Source: Elysia marginata
Taxonomy: Eukaryota > Mollusca > Gastropoda > Plakobranchidae
DNA length: 64,000 nt
Direction of reading: 5' to 3'
Assembly: GCA_019649035.1 (NCBI GenBank)
Contig: BMAT01001742.1
Span: 121,561-185,560, forward strand
Shown here in pieces: positions 63,419 through 64,000 of this stretch (within the stretch, counting starts at the first letter, position 1; each line of letters begins with the position of its first letter). The notes below the pieces were generated by a model that had not been told where the DNA came from, searched no databases, and saw only the letters and a program-made list of their open reading frames with translations. Position numbers and translations under genes: made by a program.

Positions 63419-63550
63419 CAGGGTTCCCACGCGATCCTGAAATTCCAAAAGTCCTGGAAATGTATTTCAATTTAAGTTTCGCCGAAAAGGTCCTGAAAAA
63501 ATTGTTGAAATTTTTTATTCGGTCCTGAAAAAGTTTTAGAATTTTTTTTG
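63419..63550. mobile_element. Possible hAT-like transposon end
   Basis: CAGGGTTCCCACGCGATCCT followed by repeated GTCCTGAAA/GGTCCTGAAAA motifs resembles ends of widespread hAT-like repeats. The partner end was not found in the window. Confidence 0.35.
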
Positions 63551-64000
63551 ACGGGCTGAAAAATACAGATCCCTTGAATTACCGATCTTTTCTTTTTTTT
63601 TTTTTTTTTTTTTGGTATCAAGTTCTGCGAGTATTAGTAAAATCGGGTCTATGCATGGTACCTATGCCTAATACTCGCGCTGTATATATGTAAAATTCGG
63701 GTCTGAGCGCAGCACATGCAATGAGCAAAGGCTGCTGCCCCTGGGCGTGATCAGGTCATTGTCGTAGTGAGTATCACACAACAAAGAGAAGGGGACATCG
63801 AACGCTCCAAAGTTTTACTAGTAGTGTTAGTTTACCAAGGCAAATATCTCAATACTTCCTCATTGCTGAAACAAAACAAAAAAAAACGCGTCAAACTTAC
63901 TTCAGCCTCTACCTCTCAGAATAACAGCTCTCTTTTCTCTCCCTTTCACATCTCTATTTTCTTTTACTTGCTGATCCCACTCTCTTCCCTTTTCAGCCCG

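Larger units (their letters stand above)
60904..64000. other. 3' flank of terminal exon B
   Basis: AT-rich and mostly featureless. A degenerate CCA/TCA triplet tract lies near 62950-63250 and a transposon-end-like sequence near 63419. No gene was recognised on either strand. Confidence 0.55.

Noticed and set aside
1-64000. CRISPR arrays, bacterial operons, rRNA or tRNA clusters
   Set aside because: None present; the sequence is clearly an intron-rich animal gene region.

Overview
The window is AT-rich, intron-rich animal DNA. It is dominated by one gene on the + strand: the C-terminal two thirds of a Piezo mechanically activated cation channel. I assembled 36 shared exons (1026-43586) plus two alternative last exons (47813-48095 and 59855-60248). 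Every junction is GT-AG and the reading frame closes exactly. Exons 1-36 plus the first last exon give 1758 in-frame residues before the stop; with the second last exon the count is 1795. Vertebrate Piezos are about 2500-2800 residues, so roughly the first 700 residues lie upstream of position 1. Host: an invertebrate, most likely a mollusc or other lophotrochozoan. This is inferred from the divergence of the protein, the short middle linkers and the repeat types; it is not proven.

Layout. 1-1025: intron. 1026-16867: transmembrane-helix repeats of the blade, ending in the beam helix (exon 16). 18267-26575: small exons for the cytosolic latch/linker and clasp-like region, in large introns. 27277-34712: the last peripheral helices and the anchor, with the Piezo signature PF-x2-E-x6-W in exon 31. 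36457-43586: outer pore helix and extracellular cap. 47813-48095: terminal exon A, with inner pore helix, C-terminal domain and stop. 48096-59854: 12 kb without other Piezo exons, holding repeats and nested DNA transposons. 59855-60248: terminal exon B, a diverged second copy of the pore module with the same acceptor phase. 60249-64000: 3' flank with MITEs and a transposon end.

Main discovery. The gene appears to carry two interchangeable pore endings. Either last exon can be joined to exon 36 (phase 2, completing a Gly codon), so one channel body could receive one of two inner helix plus C-terminal-domain modules. They are only about 36% identical by hand count. They differ at the positions that form the cytosolic pore neck in vertebrate PIEZO1, in the cap-to-inner-helix linker length, and in the C-terminal tail.

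Mobile DNA. An I/Jockey-type LINE inserted in the intron after exon 17 has its 5' part (reverse transcriptase) inverted relative to its 3' part (RNase H). A 12-bp target duplication flanks it and a 12-bp microhomology lies at the junction, which is a textbook twin-priming event. A pogo/Tigger element with a broken transposase is nested inside another TA-flanked element at 53697-55475. There are also paired TA-flanked MITEs, TTAA-flanked piggyBac-like MITEs, a tRNA-type SINE, a decayed second LINE, a palindromic repeat family and several tandem repeats. Two assembly gaps (18620-18670, 39450-39689) interrupt introns.
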